A stretch of 64,000 nucleotides of DNA, taken from assembly GCF_014199955.1 (NCBI RefSeq), contig NZ_JACHOQ010000002.1, positions 434,001 to 498,000 on the forward strand, read 5' to 3'. The DNA is from Brevundimonas aurantiaca. Lineage in GTDB: Bacteria; Pseudomonadota; Alphaproteobacteria; Caulobacterales; Caulobacteraceae. Shown piece by piece: positions 51,097-61,079 of the stretch (position 1 is its first letter; every line of letters begins with the position of its first letter). The notes under the pieces were generated by a model. The model was not told the DNA's origin. It did not search any database and saw nothing but the letters and a program-made list of their open reading frames with translations. Both the position numbers and the translations under genes were made by a program.

Positions 51097-51690
51097 TCAG
51101 GCCTTGGAAGCGGTGCGCTTGGCGCGGGCCGAGACCTTGTTGGCGTCGCCCTTGGGCGCCTTGGGGGCCGGAGCCTTGCCCTTGGCGGCGTTGCGCTTCT
51201 CGACGCGGGCCGCAGCCTTGGCTTCGGCTTCGATACGCTGTTCGACGACCGAACCGCCCGCGGCTTCGATGGCCTTCTTGGCGCCGGCCGTGGCCGACCA
51301 GACGACGAGGTTCAGCTTGGCCTTGATTTCACCGGTGCCCAGCAGACGGACGCCGTCCTTGACGCGGCGGATCACGCCGGCGGCGACCAGGGCTTCACCC
51401 TTGATCTCGGCAGAGGCGTCCAGCTTGCCGGCGTCGATGGCGTCTTGCAGGCGCCACAGGTTCACTTCGGCCAGCTTCAGGGCGTTCGGGTTGTTGAAGC
51501 CGCGCTTGGGCATACGCATGTACAGCGGCATCTGGCCGCCTTCGAAGCCCAGCAGGCTGACGCCGGTCCGCGACTTCTGACCCTTGACGCCGCGGCCCGA
51601 GGTCTTGCCCTTGCCGGAGCCGGGGCCGCGGCCCACGCGCATGCGCTTCTTGTGCGCGCCTTCGTTGTCGCGGATTTCGTTCAGTTTCAT
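51097..51690 (-). CDS. rplO: 50S ribosomal protein L15
   Basis: A 197-residue L15. The start was set at [43 protein letters not shown] because the family begins there; the frame is open 32 codons further into a repeat element. The C-terminal alanine/lysine-rich tail makes it about 40 residues longer than E. coli L15. Confidence 0.97.
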   Translation of the reverse strand: MKLNEIRDNEGAHKKRMRVGRGPGSGKGKTSGRGVKGQKSRTGVSLLGFEGGQMPLYMRMPKRGFNNPNALKLAEVNLWRLQDAIDAGKLDASAEIKGEALVAAGVIRRVKDGVRLLGTGEIKAKLNLVVWSATAGAKKAIEAAGGSVVEQRIEAEAKAAARVEKRNAAKGKAPAPKAPKGDANKVSARAKRTASKA

Positions 51691-51753
51691 ATGCCTGATC
51701 CTTTCGGGTGCTAGCGCCCGGACATTCGTCCGGACTCGGCTTGGAAAAAGAAA

Positions 51754-51845
51754 GTGGCGAGTGGCGAGTGATGAGTGGCGAGTCAAGAGAAATCGGTCGA
51801 ACCGACACCCGGGCTACTCGTCACTCGCCACTCATCACTCGCCAC
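51754..51845. repeat. heptanucleotide tandem/inverted repeat between rpmD and rplO
   Basis: Left arm: GTGGCGA-GTGGCGA-GTGATGA-GTGGCGA-GT (51754-51783). Right arm (51816-51845) is the inverted equivalent. A 23-base block (51761-51783) is perfectly repeated inverted at 51823-51845. In the mRNA it would form a long hairpin with a loop of about 39 bases. Confidence 0.85.
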
Positions 51846-51863
51846 TTCGCGTAGCGAACAGTC

Positions 51864-52052
51864 TTACTTCTCGACCACTTCCACCAGGTGGTGGACCTTG
51901 GCGATCATGCCGCGAACCGAAGGGGTGTCCTCCAGGGTCGCTTCGCGGCCCATGCGGTTCAGGCCCAGGCCCACCAGGGTGGCGCGCTGGTCGTTCTTGC
52001 GGCGGATCGGCGAGCCGATCTGCTTGATGGTGACGGTCTTCTTCTCGGCCAT
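51864..52052 (-). CDS. rpmD: 50S ribosomal protein L30
   Basis: A 62-residue L30, recognised from [50 protein letters not shown]. It is three bases from rpsE. The inverted-repeat element separates it from rplO. Confidence 0.96.
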   Translation of the reverse strand: MAEKKTVTIKQIGSPIRRKNDQRATLVGLGLNRMGREATLEDTPSVRGMIAKVHHLVEVVEK

Positions 52053-52055
52053 GAC

Positions 52056-52658
52056 TTAGGACTCCACGGCTTCGGGCGCCGAGGCGCCGTCGTTGCGACG
52101 ACCCATCAGATCCGCGACCTTCTTGCCGCGCTTGGACGCGACCTGACGGGGCGACGACTGAACCTTCAGGGCTTCGAACGTCGCACGGATCATGTTGTAG
52201 GGGTTCGACGAACCGGTCGACTTGCCCACGACGTCCTGGACGCCGAGGGTTTCGAGGACCGCACGCATCGGACCGCCCGCGATGACGCCGGTGCCGGGAG
52301 GGGCCGCGCGCATCATGATCTTGCCGGCGCCCCAACGGCCGTTGCCGTCGTGGTGCAGGGTGCGGTTCTCGCGCAGAGGCACGCGGATCATCGTCTTCTT
52401 GGCTTCTTCGGTCGCCTTGCGGATGGCTTCCGGCACTTCGCGCGCCTTGCCGTGACCGAAGCCGACGCGACCCTTGCCGTCGCCGACGACCATCAGGGCG
52501 GCGAAGCTGAAGCGACGGCCGCCCTTAACGGTGGCGGCGACGCGGTTGATGTGCACCAGCTTCTCGATGATGTCGCTTTCCGGGGCCTCGGCGGCGGCGG
52601 GAGCGTTGCGGTCGCGGCGATTACGATCGCCGCCGCCGCGTTGGGGTTGTTGCGCCAT
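52056..52658 (-). CDS. rpsE: 30S ribosomal protein S5
   Basis: A 200-residue S5: N-terminal Arg-rich extension ([15 protein letters not shown]), double-stranded-RNA-binding-like domain ([46 protein letters not shown]) and ribosomal S5-2 domain ([43 protein letters not shown]). Acts in decoding fidelity. Confidence 0.98.
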   Translation of the reverse strand: MAQQPQRGGGDRNRRDRNAPAAAEAPESDIIEKLVHINRVAATVKGGRRFSFAALMVVGDGKGRVGFGHGKAREVPEAIRKATEEAKKTMIRVPLRENRTLHHDGNGRWGAGKIMMRAAPPGTGVIAGGPMRAVLETLGVQDVVGKSTGSSNPYNMIRATFEALKVQSSPRQVASKRGKKVADLMGRRNDGASAPEAVES

Positions 52659-52670
52659 CTGTCGCGTCCC

Positions 52671-53027
52671 TTAGAAGTTCAGGCCGGCTTCACGCGCGGC
52701 TTCCGCCAGCGCCTTCACCCGTCCGTGATAGATGTACTCGCCCCGGTCGAAGACGACGTCCTTGACGCCCTTCTCGATGGCGCGCTCGGCGATCAGCTTG
52801 CCGATGGCCGTAGCCGCGGCGATGTCCGACCCCTTGGACCCCCTGCCGCCTTCCAGCGACGAGGCGGCCACGACCGTCACGCCCTGGGCGTCGTCGATGA
52901 TCTGGGCCGAGATGTTCTTGTCCGAACGATAGACCGACAGACGCAGGCGACCGTTGGCGACAGCCTTCAGGCGACGGCGCGTGCGCTCGGCGCGGCGCTT
53001 GGCTTGTTGTCGAAGAGAAAGAGCCAT
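52671..53027 (-). CDS. rplR: 50S ribosomal protein L18
   Basis: A 118-residue L18 that binds 5S rRNA. Recognised from [90 protein letters not shown]. Confidence 0.97.
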   Translation of the reverse strand: MALSLRQQAKRRAERTRRRLKAVANGRLRLSVYRSDKNISAQIIDDAQGVTVVAASSLEGGRGSKGSDIAAATAIGKLIAERAIEKGVKDVVFDRGEYIYHGRVKALAEAAREAGLNF

Positions 53028-53030
53028 GAC

Positions 53031-53564
53031 TTACTTCTTCTTGCCTTCCTTGCGACGCACGGTCTCGCCGGCGTAACGGACGCCCTTGCCCTTATAGGGC
53101 TCCGGCGGACGCAGCTTGCGGATGACCGCGGCGATCTGACCGACGGCCTGCTTGTCCGCGCCCAGGATCTTGATCTCGGTCTGCTTCGGAACCGCGAAGC
53201 TGACGCCGGCCGGCGGGTCGATGTCGACTTCATGCGAGAAGCCGAGCTGCAGCGACAGGGCGTTGCCCTTCATCGCGGCGCGGTAACCCACGCCGACCAG
53301 TTCCAGCGACTTCTCGAAGCCGGTGGTGACGCCGGTGACCATGTTGTCGACCAGGGTGCGCGACAGACCCCACATGGCGCGACCGCGCTGGGTGTCGGTC
53401 CGCAGGCCCAGCGACAGCTCGTCGCCTTCGTGCTTGACTTCGATTTCTTCGGCGACGGTCCAGGAGCGTTCGCCCTTCGGACCCTTCACCGAGACGGTCT
53501 GGCCGTCGAGCGTGACCGTCACGCCCTTCGGCACTGCGATGGTTTTCTTGCCAATACGGGACAT
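53031..53564 (-). CDS. rplF: 50S ribosomal protein L6
   Basis: A 177-residue L6, starting [31 protein letters not shown] (53564). Two related domains; the C-terminal one ends with [24 protein letters not shown], the family signature. The frame is open 12 codons further upstream. Confidence 0.98.
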   Translation of the reverse strand: MSRIGKKTIAVPKGVTVTLDGQTVSVKGPKGERSWTVAEEIEVKHEGDELSLGLRTDTQRGRAMWGLSRTLVDNMVTGVTTGFEKSLELVGVGYRAAMKGNALSLQLGFSHEVDIDPPAGVSFAVPKQTEIKILGADKQAVGQIAAVIRKLRPPEPYKGKGVRYAGETVRRKEGKKK

Positions 53565-53565
53565 A

Positions 53566-53964
53566 TCAGTAGACCCTGCAGAGGACTTCGCCGCCGACAT
53601 TGGCGTCGCGAGCGGCGGCGTCGGACATGACGCCCTTCGAAGTCGAGAGGATCGAGATGCCGAGGCCGTTCTTGACGGGCTTCAGATCGCCGATCGCGGA
53701 GTAGACGCGGCGGCCCGGCTTGGACACGCGCGCGATCTCGGCGATGACGGGCTGACCGTCGAAATACTTCAGCTCGATCTCGAACTGCGGAAACTCACCC
53801 GGGTTCTGAACCAGGTTGTAGCCGCGGATGTAGCCCTCGTCCTGCAGCACGTCGAGGACGCGCTGGCGCAGACGGGAAGCCGGGGTCAGCACCTTGGAAC
53901 GCTTGCGGGTCGCCGCGTTCTTGATGCGAGCGATCATGTCGCTCAGGGGATCGTTGATCATCAT
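53566..53964 (-). CDS. rpsH: 30S ribosomal protein S8
   Basis: A 132-residue S8 that binds central-domain 16S rRNA. Recognised from [47 protein letters not shown] and the end [24 protein letters not shown]. In E. coli S8 represses the spc operon; whether that applies here cannot be seen. Confidence 0.98.
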   Translation of the reverse strand: MMINDPLSDMIARIKNAATRKRSKVLTPASRLRQRVLDVLQDEGYIRGYNLVQNPGEFPQFEIELKYFDGQPVIAEIARVSKPGRRVYSAIGDLKPVKNGLGISILSTSKGVMSDAAARDANVGGEVLCRVY

Positions 53965-53979
53965 GTCTCTTCGCTCCCC

Positions 53980-54285
53980 TTACCAGCTGGACTTGGTCAG
54001 GCCCGGGATCTGTCCCAGGTTGCCAAGCTCACGCAGCGCAATCCGGCTCATCTTGAGCTTGCGATAGAACGCACGCGGACGACCGGTCACTTCGCAACGG
54101 TTGCGAATGCGGCTCGGCGCGGAGTTGCGCGGCAGTTCAGCCAACTTCAGGCGCGCGGCGAAACGCTCCTCAAGCGGCAGGTTTTCGTCGTTGGCGGTCG
54201 CCTTCAGGGCGGCCCGCTTCGCGGCATACTTCGCAACCAGGGCCTTGACGGCTTCGTTGCGGTTTACGGCGCTCTTTTTAGCCAT
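53980..54285 (-). CDS. rpsN: 30S ribosomal protein S14 (zinc-independent form)
   Basis: A 101-residue S14 of the long, cysteine-poor type: a single Cys in [44 protein letters not shown], so no zinc ribbon. N-terminal [27 protein letters not shown]. Confidence 0.98.
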   Translation of the reverse strand: MAKKSAVNRNEAVKALVAKYAAKRAALKATANDENLPLEERFAARLKLAELPRNSAPSRIRNRCEVTGRPRAFYRKLKMSRIALRELGNLGQIPGLTKSSW

Positions 54286-54304
54286 TGTGCTCTTCCCTTC
54301 CCGC

Positions 54305-54865
54305 TCAGTTCTTCAAGAACGGGAACTTGAACTCGGTGAGGAGAGCCTTGGCTTCCTCATCGGTCTTGGCCGTGGTGCAGACGACAATGTCCATGCCCCA
54401 CATCTGGTCGATCTGGTCGTAATTGATTTCCGGGAACACGATGTGCTCCTTCAGACCGGTGGCGTAGTTGCCGCGACCGTCGAAGGACGTGCCCTTCAGA
54501 CCGCGGAAGTCCTTCACGCGCGGCAGCGCGATCGTGATGAAACGGTCCAGGAACTCGTACATCTGGTCGCCGCGCAGGGTGACCTTGCCGCCGATGACCA
54601 TGCCTTCGCGCAGCTTGAAGCCGGCGATGGAGTTACGGGCCTTGGTGGCGACGGCCTTCTGACCGGCGATGGCCGTCAGATCCTTGAGGGCCGCATTGGC
54701 CTTCTTGGAATCGGCGACGGCTTCGCCGATGCCCATGTTCAGGACGATCTTGTCCAGCTTGGGCACCTGCATTTCGTTCGTATAGCCGAACTTGGCCTTC
54801 ATCTCCGCACGGATGCGGTTCTGATACTCGGCCTTCAGCCGGGGGGTGTATTTCTCGGTAGCCAT
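54305..54865 (-). CDS. rplE: 50S ribosomal protein L5
   Basis: A 186-residue L5 contacting 5S rRNA and the P-site tRNA. Recognised from [76 protein letters not shown]. Its ATG overlaps the rplX stop (TGATG). Confidence 0.98.
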   Translation of the reverse strand: MATEKYTPRLKAEYQNRIRAEMKAKFGYTNEMQVPKLDKIVLNMGIGEAVADSKKANAALKDLTAIAGQKAVATKARNSIAGFKLREGMVIGGKVTLRGDQMYEFLDRFITIALPRVKDFRGLKGTSFDGRGNYATGLKEHIVFPEINYDQIDQMWGMDIVVCTTAKTDEEAKALLTEFKFPFLKN

Positions 54866-55173
54866 CAGATGACGTCTCCCGTCGTCTTGGCGAAGCGGAC
54901 CTTCTTGTCCCCTTCGATCCGGAAGCCGACGCGGGTCGCCTTGCCGTTGGCGTCGGCGATCGCGACGTTCGACAGGTGAAGCGAGGCTTCCTTGTTCTTG
55001 ATGCCGCCCTGCGGGTCAGCCTGGCTCGGACGCGTGTGGCGCTGAACCATGTTGACGCCTTCCACGACGACGCGGTTTTCGGAGGGCAGGACCTTCAGCA
55101 CATTGCCCGTGCGGCCCTTGTCCTTGCCGGTGAGGACGACGACGCGGTCGCCCTTCTTGATCTTGGCGGCCAT
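54865..55173 (-). CDS. rplX: 50S ribosomal protein L24
   Basis: A 102-residue L24 with the KOW motif ([48 protein letters not shown]). An assembly-initiator protein. Confidence 0.98.
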   Translation of the reverse strand: MAAKIKKGDRVVVLTGKDKGRTGNVLKVLPSENRVVVEGVNMVQRHTRPSQADPQGGIKNKEASLHLSNVAIADANGKATRVGFRIEGDKKVRFAKTTGDVI

Positions 55174-55175
55174 GG

Positions 55176-55544
55176 TTACAGGACCTCCGGAGCCAGCGAG
55201 ATGATCTTCATGTGGTTCTTGGCGCGCAGTTCGCGGGGAACCGGGCCGAAGATCCGCGTGCCGACGGGCTCGTTCTGCTTGTTGACGATGACGGCGGCCG
55301 ACTTGTCAAAACGAATGACCGAGCCGTCCTTGCGTTGGATGTCCTTGGCGGTGCGCACGACGATGGCGCGCACGACGTCGCCCTTCTTCACGCGGCCGCG
55401 CGGAATGGCTTCCTTCACGGAGGCGACGATAGTGTCGCCGATCGAGGCGTAGCGGCGCTTGGAGCCGCCCAACACCTTGATGCACATGACCCGGCGGGCG
55501 CCCGAATTATCGGCCACTTCCAGGTTAGTTTGCATCTGGATCAT
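55176..55544 (-). CDS. rplN: 50S ribosomal protein L14
   Basis: A 122-residue L14: [69 protein letters not shown], ending [24 protein letters not shown]. First gene of the spc-type block. Confidence 0.98.
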   Translation of the reverse strand: MIQMQTNLEVADNSGARRVMCIKVLGGSKRRYASIGDTIVASVKEAIPRGRVKKGDVVRAIVVRTAKDIQRKDGSVIRFDKSAAVIVNKQNEPVGTRIFGPVPRELRAKNHMKIISLAPEVL

Positions 55545-55562
55545 AAGATCAGATCCTTCTGA

Positions 55563-55805
55563 TTACGAGGCGGAGGCGTTGGAAAGGACTTCCCAGCGCT
55601 TCAACTTGGACTTGGGGGCGCACTCGACGATGCGAGCGACGTCGCCGACTTTGAGCGCGTTGGCTTCGTCGTGGGCGTGGTACTTCTTGGACGACCGGAC
55701 GGTCTTCTTCAGAAGCGGGTGCAGCAGGGTGCGCTCCACCTTCACGACGACGGTCTTGTCGCCCTTGTCGGACACGACCACGCCTTCAAGAATTCGCTTG
55801 GGCAT
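55563..55805 (-). CDS. rpsQ: 30S ribosomal protein S17
   Basis: An 80-residue S17 starting [47 protein letters not shown]. The frame is open 25 codons upstream into rpmC but the family start is at 55805. Confidence 0.98.
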   Translation of the reverse strand: MPKRILEGVVVSDKGDKTVVVKVERTLLHPLLKKTVRSSKKYHAHDEANALKVGDVARIVECAPKSKLKRWEVLSNASAS

Positions 55806-55815
55806 ATTCGTTTCC

Positions 55816-56013
55816 TTACGAGGCCGCACGCTTCTCGCGCAGAAGCGTCGAGATGCGGGCGATGTCTTTGCGCACTTCACCCACGCGGTGGGTTTTCTCC
55901 ATCTGGCCGGTGGCCGCCTGGAAACGCAGGTTGAACTGTTCCTTCTTGAGCTTCAGCAGCTCGTCGGCCAGCTGGTCGGTCGTTTGCGACCGCAGATCGG
56001 CGATCTTGGTCAT
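55816..56013 (-). CDS. rpmC: 50S ribosomal protein L29
   Basis: A 65-residue L29: [61 protein letters not shown]. Located by the polypeptide exit; its ATG is coupled to the rplP stop at 56013. Confidence 0.98.
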   Translation of the reverse strand: MTKIADLRSQTTDQLADELLKLKKEQFNLRFQAATGQMEKTHRVGEVRKDIARISTLLREKRAAS

Positions 56014-56453
56014 TAGGCGGCTTCCTCAACTTGGGCGATGCCGGCGTCGATGCGGGTCACCACCTTGGTGCGGACCGGCAGCTTGGCGGCGCCGAGACGG
56101 AGCGCCTCGCGGGCGACCTCGTCCGACACGCCGTCGATTTCGAACAGGATGCGGCCGGGGTGGCAGCGCGCCGCCCAATAGTCCACCGCGCCCTTGCCCT
56201 TACCCATCCGGACTTCGGCCGGCTTGCCCGTGACGGGCAGGTCGGGGAAGACGCGGATCCAGACGCGGCCCTGACGCTTCATCTGGCGGGTGATCGCGCG
56301 GCGGGCCGCTTCGATCTGACGCGCCGTGATGCGTTCCGGTTCCAGCGTCTTCAGGCCATACGACCCGAAGTTCAGCGAGAAGCCGCCCTTGGCCGAGCCG
56401 TGGATACGGCCCTTGAAGGCCTTGCGGTACTTGGTCTTCTTCGGTTGCAACAT
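56013..56453 (-). CDS. rplP: 50S ribosomal protein L16
   Basis: A 146-residue L16 recognised from [93 protein letters not shown]. Near the A-site tRNA. Confidence 0.98.
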   Translation of the reverse strand: MLQPKKTKYRKAFKGRIHGSAKGGFSLNFGSYGLKTLEPERITARQIEAARRAITRQMKRQGRVWIRVFPDLPVTGKPAEVRMGKGKGAVDYWAARCHPGRILFEIDGVSDEVAREALRLGAAKLPVRTKVVTRIDAGIAQVEEAA

Positions 56454-56456
56454 GAC

Positions 56457-57212
56457 TTAGTTCTCACGTCCCCGATCGCGACGCGGACCGCGGTCGCCAC
56501 GGGGGCCGCCGCGTTCGCGGCCTTCGTTCGAGGACGGACCCGAGGCTTCCTGGGCCCAACGCTTGTCCTGGGCCATCGGGTCGTGCTCAAGCACTTCTCC
56601 CTTAAACACCCAGACCTTCACGCCGATGATGCCGTAGGTCGTCTTGGCTTCGTAGAAGCCGTAGTCGATGTCGGCCCGCAGGGTGTGAAGCGGCACGCGG
56701 CCTTCGCGATACCATTCCATCCGCGCGATTTCGGCGCCGCCCAGACGACCCGAGACATTCATCCGAATGCCCTTGGCGCCCAGACGCATGGCCGACTGCA
56801 TGGCGCGCTTCATGGCGCGACGGAAGGCCACGCGGCGTTCCAGCTGCTGCGCGATGTTCTCGGCGATCAGCTGAGCGTCGGTTTCCGGCTTGCGGACTTC
56901 GATGATGTTCAGGTGAACTTCACCTTCGGTGCGCGCCGAGATGTCCTTGCGGAGCTTCTCGATGTCAGCGCCCTTCTTGCCGATCACGACGCCCGGACGG
57001 GCGGCATAGATGGTGATGCGGCACTTCTTGTGCGGGCGCTCGATGATGATGCGCGACACGCCGGCGGCCGACAGGCGTTCCCGCAGCCACTCGCGCAGCT
57101 TCAGGTCCTGGTGCAGCAGGCGGGAATAGTCGGCGCCGGCGGCGAACCAACGGCTGTCCCACGTGCGGTTCACGCCGAGGCGCAGACCGACCGGATTGAT
57201 TTTCTGTCCCAT
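56457..57212 (-). CDS. rpsC: 30S ribosomal protein S3
   Basis: A 251-residue S3 with KH domain ([20 protein letters not shown]) and C-terminal domain ([60 protein letters not shown]). A 30-residue Arg/Gly-rich tail ([17 protein letters not shown]) extends it beyond E. coli S3. Confidence 0.98.
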   Translation of the reverse strand: MGQKINPVGLRLGVNRTWDSRWFAAGADYSRLLHQDLKLREWLRERLSAAGVSRIIIERPHKKCRITIYAARPGVVIGKKGADIEKLRKDISARTEGEVHLNIIEVRKPETDAQLIAENIAQQLERRVAFRRAMKRAMQSAMRLGAKGIRMNVSGRLGGAEIARMEWYREGRVPLHTLRADIDYGFYEAKTTYGIIGVKVWVFKGEVLEHDPMAQDKRWAQEASGPSSNEGRERGGPRGDRGPRRDRGREN

Positions 57213-57592
57213 CAGGCGGCCTCGCCGGCTTCGCGGACCACGATGGTGATCTCGCTGAACGGTTTCAGGATGCGCGACGAGCGACCACGAGCGCGGCTCG
57301 CGAAACGCTTCATCACCAGGTTCTTGCCCACAAAGGCCTCGGCGACGACCAGGTTGTCGATGTCGAGGTTGTGGTTGTTCTCGGCGTTCGAGATCGCCGA
57401 ATACAGGACCTTGCGGACGTCGCCGGCGATGCGCTTACGGCTGAATTCCAGCTCGTTCAGCGCCTTCTGAACCGGCATGCCGCGGATCGAGGCGGCCACC
57501 AGGTTCAACTTTTGCGGGCTGATGCGCATGTTGACCAGCTTGGCGCGGGCCTCGGTCGGGGCGACCCGACGGGAGTTCTTGGTCTGGGCCAT
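57212..57592 (-). CDS. rplV: 50S ribosomal protein L22
   Basis: A 126-residue L22 lining the exit tunnel: [63 protein letters not shown], ending [18 protein letters not shown]. Stop/start overlap with rpsC at 57212. Confidence 0.98.
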   Translation of the reverse strand: MAQTKNSRRVAPTEARAKLVNMRISPQKLNLVAASIRGMPVQKALNELEFSRKRIAGDVRKVLYSAISNAENNHNLDIDNLVVAEAFVGKNLVMKRFASRARGRSSRILKPFSEITIVVREAGEAA

Positions 57593-57595
57593 CGG

Positions 57596-57874
57596 TTACT
57601 TCCTTTTGGCCTTCTTGTCCGCCGCGTGACCCGGGAAGTTCCGGGTCGGGGCGAACTCGCCGAACTTCATGCCGACCATCTCTTCCGAGACCGACACGGG
57701 AACGTGCTTCTGACCGTTATGGACGCCGAACGTCAGACCGACGAACTGCGGCAGGATGGTGGAGCGGCGCGACCAGGTCTTGATCACGTCCTTGCGGCCC
57801 GACGATTGAACGGCGTCGGCCTTCTTGAGCAGATACCCGTCGACAAACGGGCCTTTCCAGGAGGAGCGGGCCAT
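57596..57874 (-). CDS. rpsS: 30S ribosomal protein S19
   Basis: A 92-residue S19: [83 protein letters not shown]. Head protein next to S13. Confidence 0.98.
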   Translation of the reverse strand: MARSSWKGPFVDGYLLKKADAVQSSGRKDVIKTWSRRSTILPQFVGLTFGVHNGQKHVPVSVSEEMVGMKFGEFAPTRNFPGHAADKKAKRK

Positions 57875-57876
57875 TC

Positions 57877-58713
57877 TTAGCGAGCCTTCTTCACGTGACG
57901 GGTACGGATGATGAACTTGTCCGTAGCCTTGTTCTTACGGGTGCGGGTGCCCTTGGTGTCCTTACCCCACGGCGTGACGGGGGTACGACCACCGGAGGTC
58001 CGGCCTTCACCACCACCGTGCGGGTGGTCGATCGGGTTCATGGCGACGCCGCGGACGTGCGGACGCCAGCCCATGTGGCGCTTGCGACCGGCCTTGCCCA
58101 GGTTCTGGTTCATGTGGTCGGGGTTCGAAACCGCGCCCACGGTGGCCATGCAGCTGTCCAGGACCATGCGCAGCTCGCCCGAGCCGAGACGGATCTGGGC
58201 GTAGCCCTGATCGCGGCCGACCAGCTGGGCGTAGGCGCCGGCCGAACGGGCCAGCTGAGCGCCCTTGGCGGGCTTCATCTCGATGTTGTGGATGATCGTA
58301 CCCACCGGCATCGAACGAAGCGGCATGGCGTTGCCCGGCTTCACGTCGGTCTTTTCGCCCGCGACCACCGTGTCGCCCGCCTTCAGGCGTTGCGGCGCGA
58401 TGATGTAGGTCTTCTCGCCGTCCTCATAGGTCACGAGGGCGATGAAGGCCGTGCGGTTCGGATCGTATTCCAGACGCTCGACCGTGCCGACCATGTCCCA
58501 CTTGCGACGCTTGAAGTCGATCTTGCGGTACAGGGTCTTGGCGCCGCCGCCGCGGAAGCGGACCGCGACGCGACCGCCCTGCCCACGACCGCCCGACTTG
58601 GTCAGGCCTTCGGTCAGCGACTTTTCCGGACGGCCCTTGTGGAGTTCCGAACGGTCGACCAGCACGAGGGCGCGACGGCCCGGCGAAGTCGGATTGTAAT
58701 GTTTCAAGGCCAT
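57877..58713 (-). CDS. rplB: 50S ribosomal protein L2
   Basis: A 278-residue L2, essential for the peptidyltransferase centre. Recognised from [57 protein letters not shown], and [41 protein letters not shown] with the conserved His of the HPHGGG loop. Confidence 0.98.
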   Translation of the reverse strand: MALKHYNPTSPGRRALVLVDRSELHKGRPEKSLTEGLTKSGGRGQGGRVAVRFRGGGAKTLYRKIDFKRRKWDMVGTVERLEYDPNRTAFIALVTYEDGEKTYIIAPQRLKAGDTVVAGEKTDVKPGNAMPLRSMPVGTIIHNIEMKPAKGAQLARSAGAYAQLVGRDQGYAQIRLGSGELRMVLDSCMATVGAVSNPDHMNQNLGKAGRKRHMGWRPHVRGVAMNPIDHPHGGGEGRTSGGRTPVTPWGKDTKGTRTRKNKATDKFIIRTRHVKKAR

Positions 58714-58717
58714 CTGA

Positions 58718-59020
58718 TCAGAGCCCCGTGGTGACGTCGATCGACTGGCCGTCGGCCAGGGTCACGATCGCTTTTTTGATATCGACGCGACGGCCGAGGA
58801 TGCCCCGGAAGCGCTTGGTCTTGCCCTTTTGGACCAGGGTGTTGACCTTGACGACGTTGACTTTGAACAGGCTTTCGACCGCGGCGGCGATCTCGTCCTT
58901 GGTCGCCGTATCGGCGACGCGGAAGACGACCTTGTTCTGCTCGGACAGGATCGTGGCCTTTTCGGTGATCACCGGGGCCAGGATGGTGTCGTAGTGCTTG
59001 GCGGTAGGTTGAGCGGCCAT
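58718..59020 (-). CDS. rplW: 50S ribosomal protein L23
   Basis: A 100-residue L23 at the tunnel exit that docks trigger factor and [67 protein letters not shown]. Stop/start overlap with rplD at 59020. Confidence 0.98.
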   Translation of the reverse strand: MAAQPTAKHYDTILAPVITEKATILSEQNKVVFRVADTATKDEIAAAVESLFKVNVVKVNTLVQKGKTKRFRGILGRRVDIKKAIVTLADGQSIDVTTGL

Positions 59021-59658
59021 TACGCGGCTTCCTTATCGCTGAAGCGGGCTTCGATCGCCTCGACGGCGGCCTTGGTCAGCACCAGCTTGTCGGCCCGCAG
59101 GATGTCATAGACGTTCAGGCCGGCGTTCGGCAGGACGTCGATGTGCGGGATGTTGCGGGCGGCCAGACCGAAGTTGGCGTCGACTTCCGGACCCGCGATG
59201 ATCAGAGCCTTGGTCCAACCCAGCTTGCCCAGCGTCTCGCGCAGGGCGGCCGTCTTGGCTTCCGTGACCGAGACGCTGTCGACGACGACCAGGTCGCCCG
59301 ACTTCACCTTGGACGACAGGGCGTGACGCAGGGCCAAGGCGCGAATCTTCTTCGGCAGGGAGAAGCCGTGATCGCGAACGACCGGACCGAAGGCGCGCGA
59401 GCCGCCGACGAACTGCGGCGCACGGCGCGAACCGTGACGGGCGCCGCCGGTGCCCTTCTGCTTGTACATCTTCTTACCCGTACGAGAGTTCTCGTTGCGG
59501 GTCTGAACCTTGTGCGTGCCGGCGCGGCGCTTGGCCAGCTGCCAGCTGACGGTGCGGGCCAGGATGTCGCCGCGGATTTCGGAGATGCCGAAGACGGCGT
59601 CCGAGAGCTCCACGTCGCCGGCAGCCTTGCCGTCAAGTTTGATGACCGAGAGTTTCAT
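59020..59658 (-). CDS. rplD: 50S ribosomal protein L4
   Basis: A 212-residue L4: [92 protein letters not shown]. In E. coli L4 is the autogenous repressor of the S10 operon; the leader here has hairpins compatible with such control. Confidence 0.98.
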   Translation of the reverse strand: MKLSVIKLDGKAAGDVELSDAVFGISEIRGDILARTVSWQLAKRRAGTHKVQTRNENSRTGKKMYKQKGTGGARHGSRRAPQFVGGSRAFGPVVRDHGFSLPKKIRALALRHALSSKVKSGDLVVVDSVSVTEAKTAALRETLGKLGWTKALIIAGPEVDANFGLAARNIPHIDVLPNAGLNVYDILRADKLVLTKAAVEAIEARFSDKEAA

Positions 59659-60407
59659 TACGCTTCACCGCCTTCGGTCGCTTCGACGGCCGGCGCTTCT
59701 TCAGCGGGCGTCTCAGCGGGTTGAGCGGCCTTGTTCGACTTCACGGCGCCGGGGAACGGAGCCTCGGCCGGACGGGCCTTCTTGATGGCGTCGCGAACCT
59801 TGACGTAGGCGCCGTCATGACCGGGCACAGCGCCCTTGATCAGGATAAGGCCACGCTCGGCGTCCACGCGGACGACGGTCAGGTTCTGGGTGGTGACGGT
59901 TTCGGCGCCGTAGTGACCGGCCATCTTCTTGCCGGGGAAGGTGCGGCCCGGGTCCTGACGGTTACCCGTCGAACCGTGCGAACGGTGCGACAGCGACACG
60001 CCGTGCGTGGCGCGCAGACCGCCGAAGTTCCAGCGCTTCATGGCGCCGGCGAAACCCTTACCGATGGTCTCGCCCTGGATGTCGACCTTCTGGCCCGCCA
60101 CGAAGTGGTCGGCCGACAGTTCGGCGCCCACGTCCAGCAGACCGTCCGCATCGACGCGGAACTCGGTCACATAGGCCTTCGGTTCGACTTCCGCCTTGGC
60201 GAAGGTCTCGCGTTGAGCCTTGTTGGTGTTCTTAGCCTTCTTCGCGCCAGCGCCCAGCTGGAGAGCGACGTAGCCGTCACGCTCCTGGGTACGTTGGCCG
60301 ACGACTTGGCAGCCGTCGAGCTGCAGCACAGTGACCGGAACGTGCGCGCCGTCATCGGCGAACACGCGGGTCATGCCCAGCTTCTTGGCGATCACGCCCG
60401 TGCGCAT
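59658..60407 (-). CDS. rplC: 50S ribosomal protein L3
   Basis: A 249-residue L3: [40 protein letters not shown], and [42 protein letters not shown]. It ends in an acidic Ala/Glu/Pro-rich extension ([15 protein letters not shown]) of about 35 residues not found in the E. coli protein. Stop/start overlap with rplD. Confidence 0.98.
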   Translation of the reverse strand: MRTGVIAKKLGMTRVFADDGAHVPVTVLQLDGCQVVGQRTQERDGYVALQLGAGAKKAKNTNKAQRETFAKAEVEPKAYVTEFRVDADGLLDVGAELSADHFVAGQKVDIQGETIGKGFAGAMKRWNFGGLRATHGVSLSHRSHGSTGNRQDPGRTFPGKKMAGHYGAETVTTQNLTVVRVDAERGLILIKGAVPGHDGAYVKVRDAIKKARPAEAPFPGAVKSNKAAQPAETPAEEAPAVEATEGGEA

Positions 60408-60427
60408 CGGATCCCGCCTCTTTCTAC

Positions 60428-60733
60428 TTAAATCTTGATCTCGACGTCCACGCCGGCGGACAGGTCGAGCTTCATGAGCGCGTCCACGGTCTGCGGGGTG
60501 GGGTCGACGATGTCGAGCACGCGCTTGTGCGTGCGGATTTCAAACTGCTCACGCGACTTCTTATCGACGTGCGGAGAGCGGTTCACGGTGAACTTTTCGA
60601 TCAGGGTCGGCAGCGGAATCGGACCACGGACAGTGGCGCCGGTGCGCTTGGCGGTATTGACGATCTCGCGCGTCGAAAAATCGAGGACGCGGTGATCAAA
60701 GGCCTTGAGCCTGATGCGGATGCTTTGATCCAT
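60428..60733 (-). CDS. rpsJ: 30S ribosomal protein S10
   Basis: A 101-residue S10 starting [71 protein letters not shown]. First gene of the S10 block. It also acts with NusB in antitermination in other bacteria. The usual upstream tuf/fusA genes are absent here. Confidence 0.98.
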   Translation of the reverse strand: MDQSIRIRLKAFDHRVLDFSTREIVNTAKRTGATVRGPIPLPTLIEKFTVNRSPHVDKKSREQFEIRTHKRVLDIVDPTPQTVDALMKLDLSAGVDVEIKI

Positions 60734-60999
60734 ATCGGTGCTTACTTCCAATGCGGTCGGAGGACCGCGTCCCTGTGAACCATTTCAAAGACCGAAGGCC
60801 TTCGGGCACGAGGCCCTCAGGGAACGCAAATCCGCAAAAACGATCGGCCCACGCAGTTGCCTGCGAAGGCCGTTAAAGTCCTGGGTCACTGCAAAGAACA
60901 GGGTCTCAGGTCGTTCCTGCGAACCGCGTCTGCATCCGGGGATGCACAGCCGGTCCAACAAGAGTGGCGGCTTATGCCTAGCGATTCCGATTTCGTCAA
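60734..60999 (-). promoter_or_regulatory. S10-operon promoter and structured leader
   Basis: Minus-strand TTGACG (60999-60994), 17 bases, CATAAG (60976-60971) is a good sigma-70 promoter. The predicted leader of about 230 bases contains a terminator-like hairpin (60846-60871: GGCC/CGCAG stem, four-base loop) followed on the minus strand by a TTTTT run (60840-60836). Two more hairpins follow, a CCGAAGGCCTTCGG palindrome (near 60791-60806) and GCGGTC-4-GACCGC (about 60755-60770). No coding frame is evident in this gap. Confidence 0.6.
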
Positions 61000-61079
61000 G
61001 CGCGGAACCAAGAGCGGCGATAGGATTTTCCGCGCCGGTCGGAGGACGGTCGAACACCGCCTCCGCTGGCCGCAAATGA

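Noticed and set aside
48459..51326. A 955-codon plus-strand frame over the TonB-adk-secY region
   Set aside because: Antisense to well recognised genes, low-complexity Arg/Gln/His-rich translation, no initiation signal.
51691..51786. Extended N-terminus of rplO (32 extra codons)
   Set aside because: It translates the heptanucleotide repeat and lies before the conserved L15 start.
51754..51845. Possible CRISPR array
   Set aside because: Units of seven bases with no spacers and inverted rather than direct order; no cas genes.
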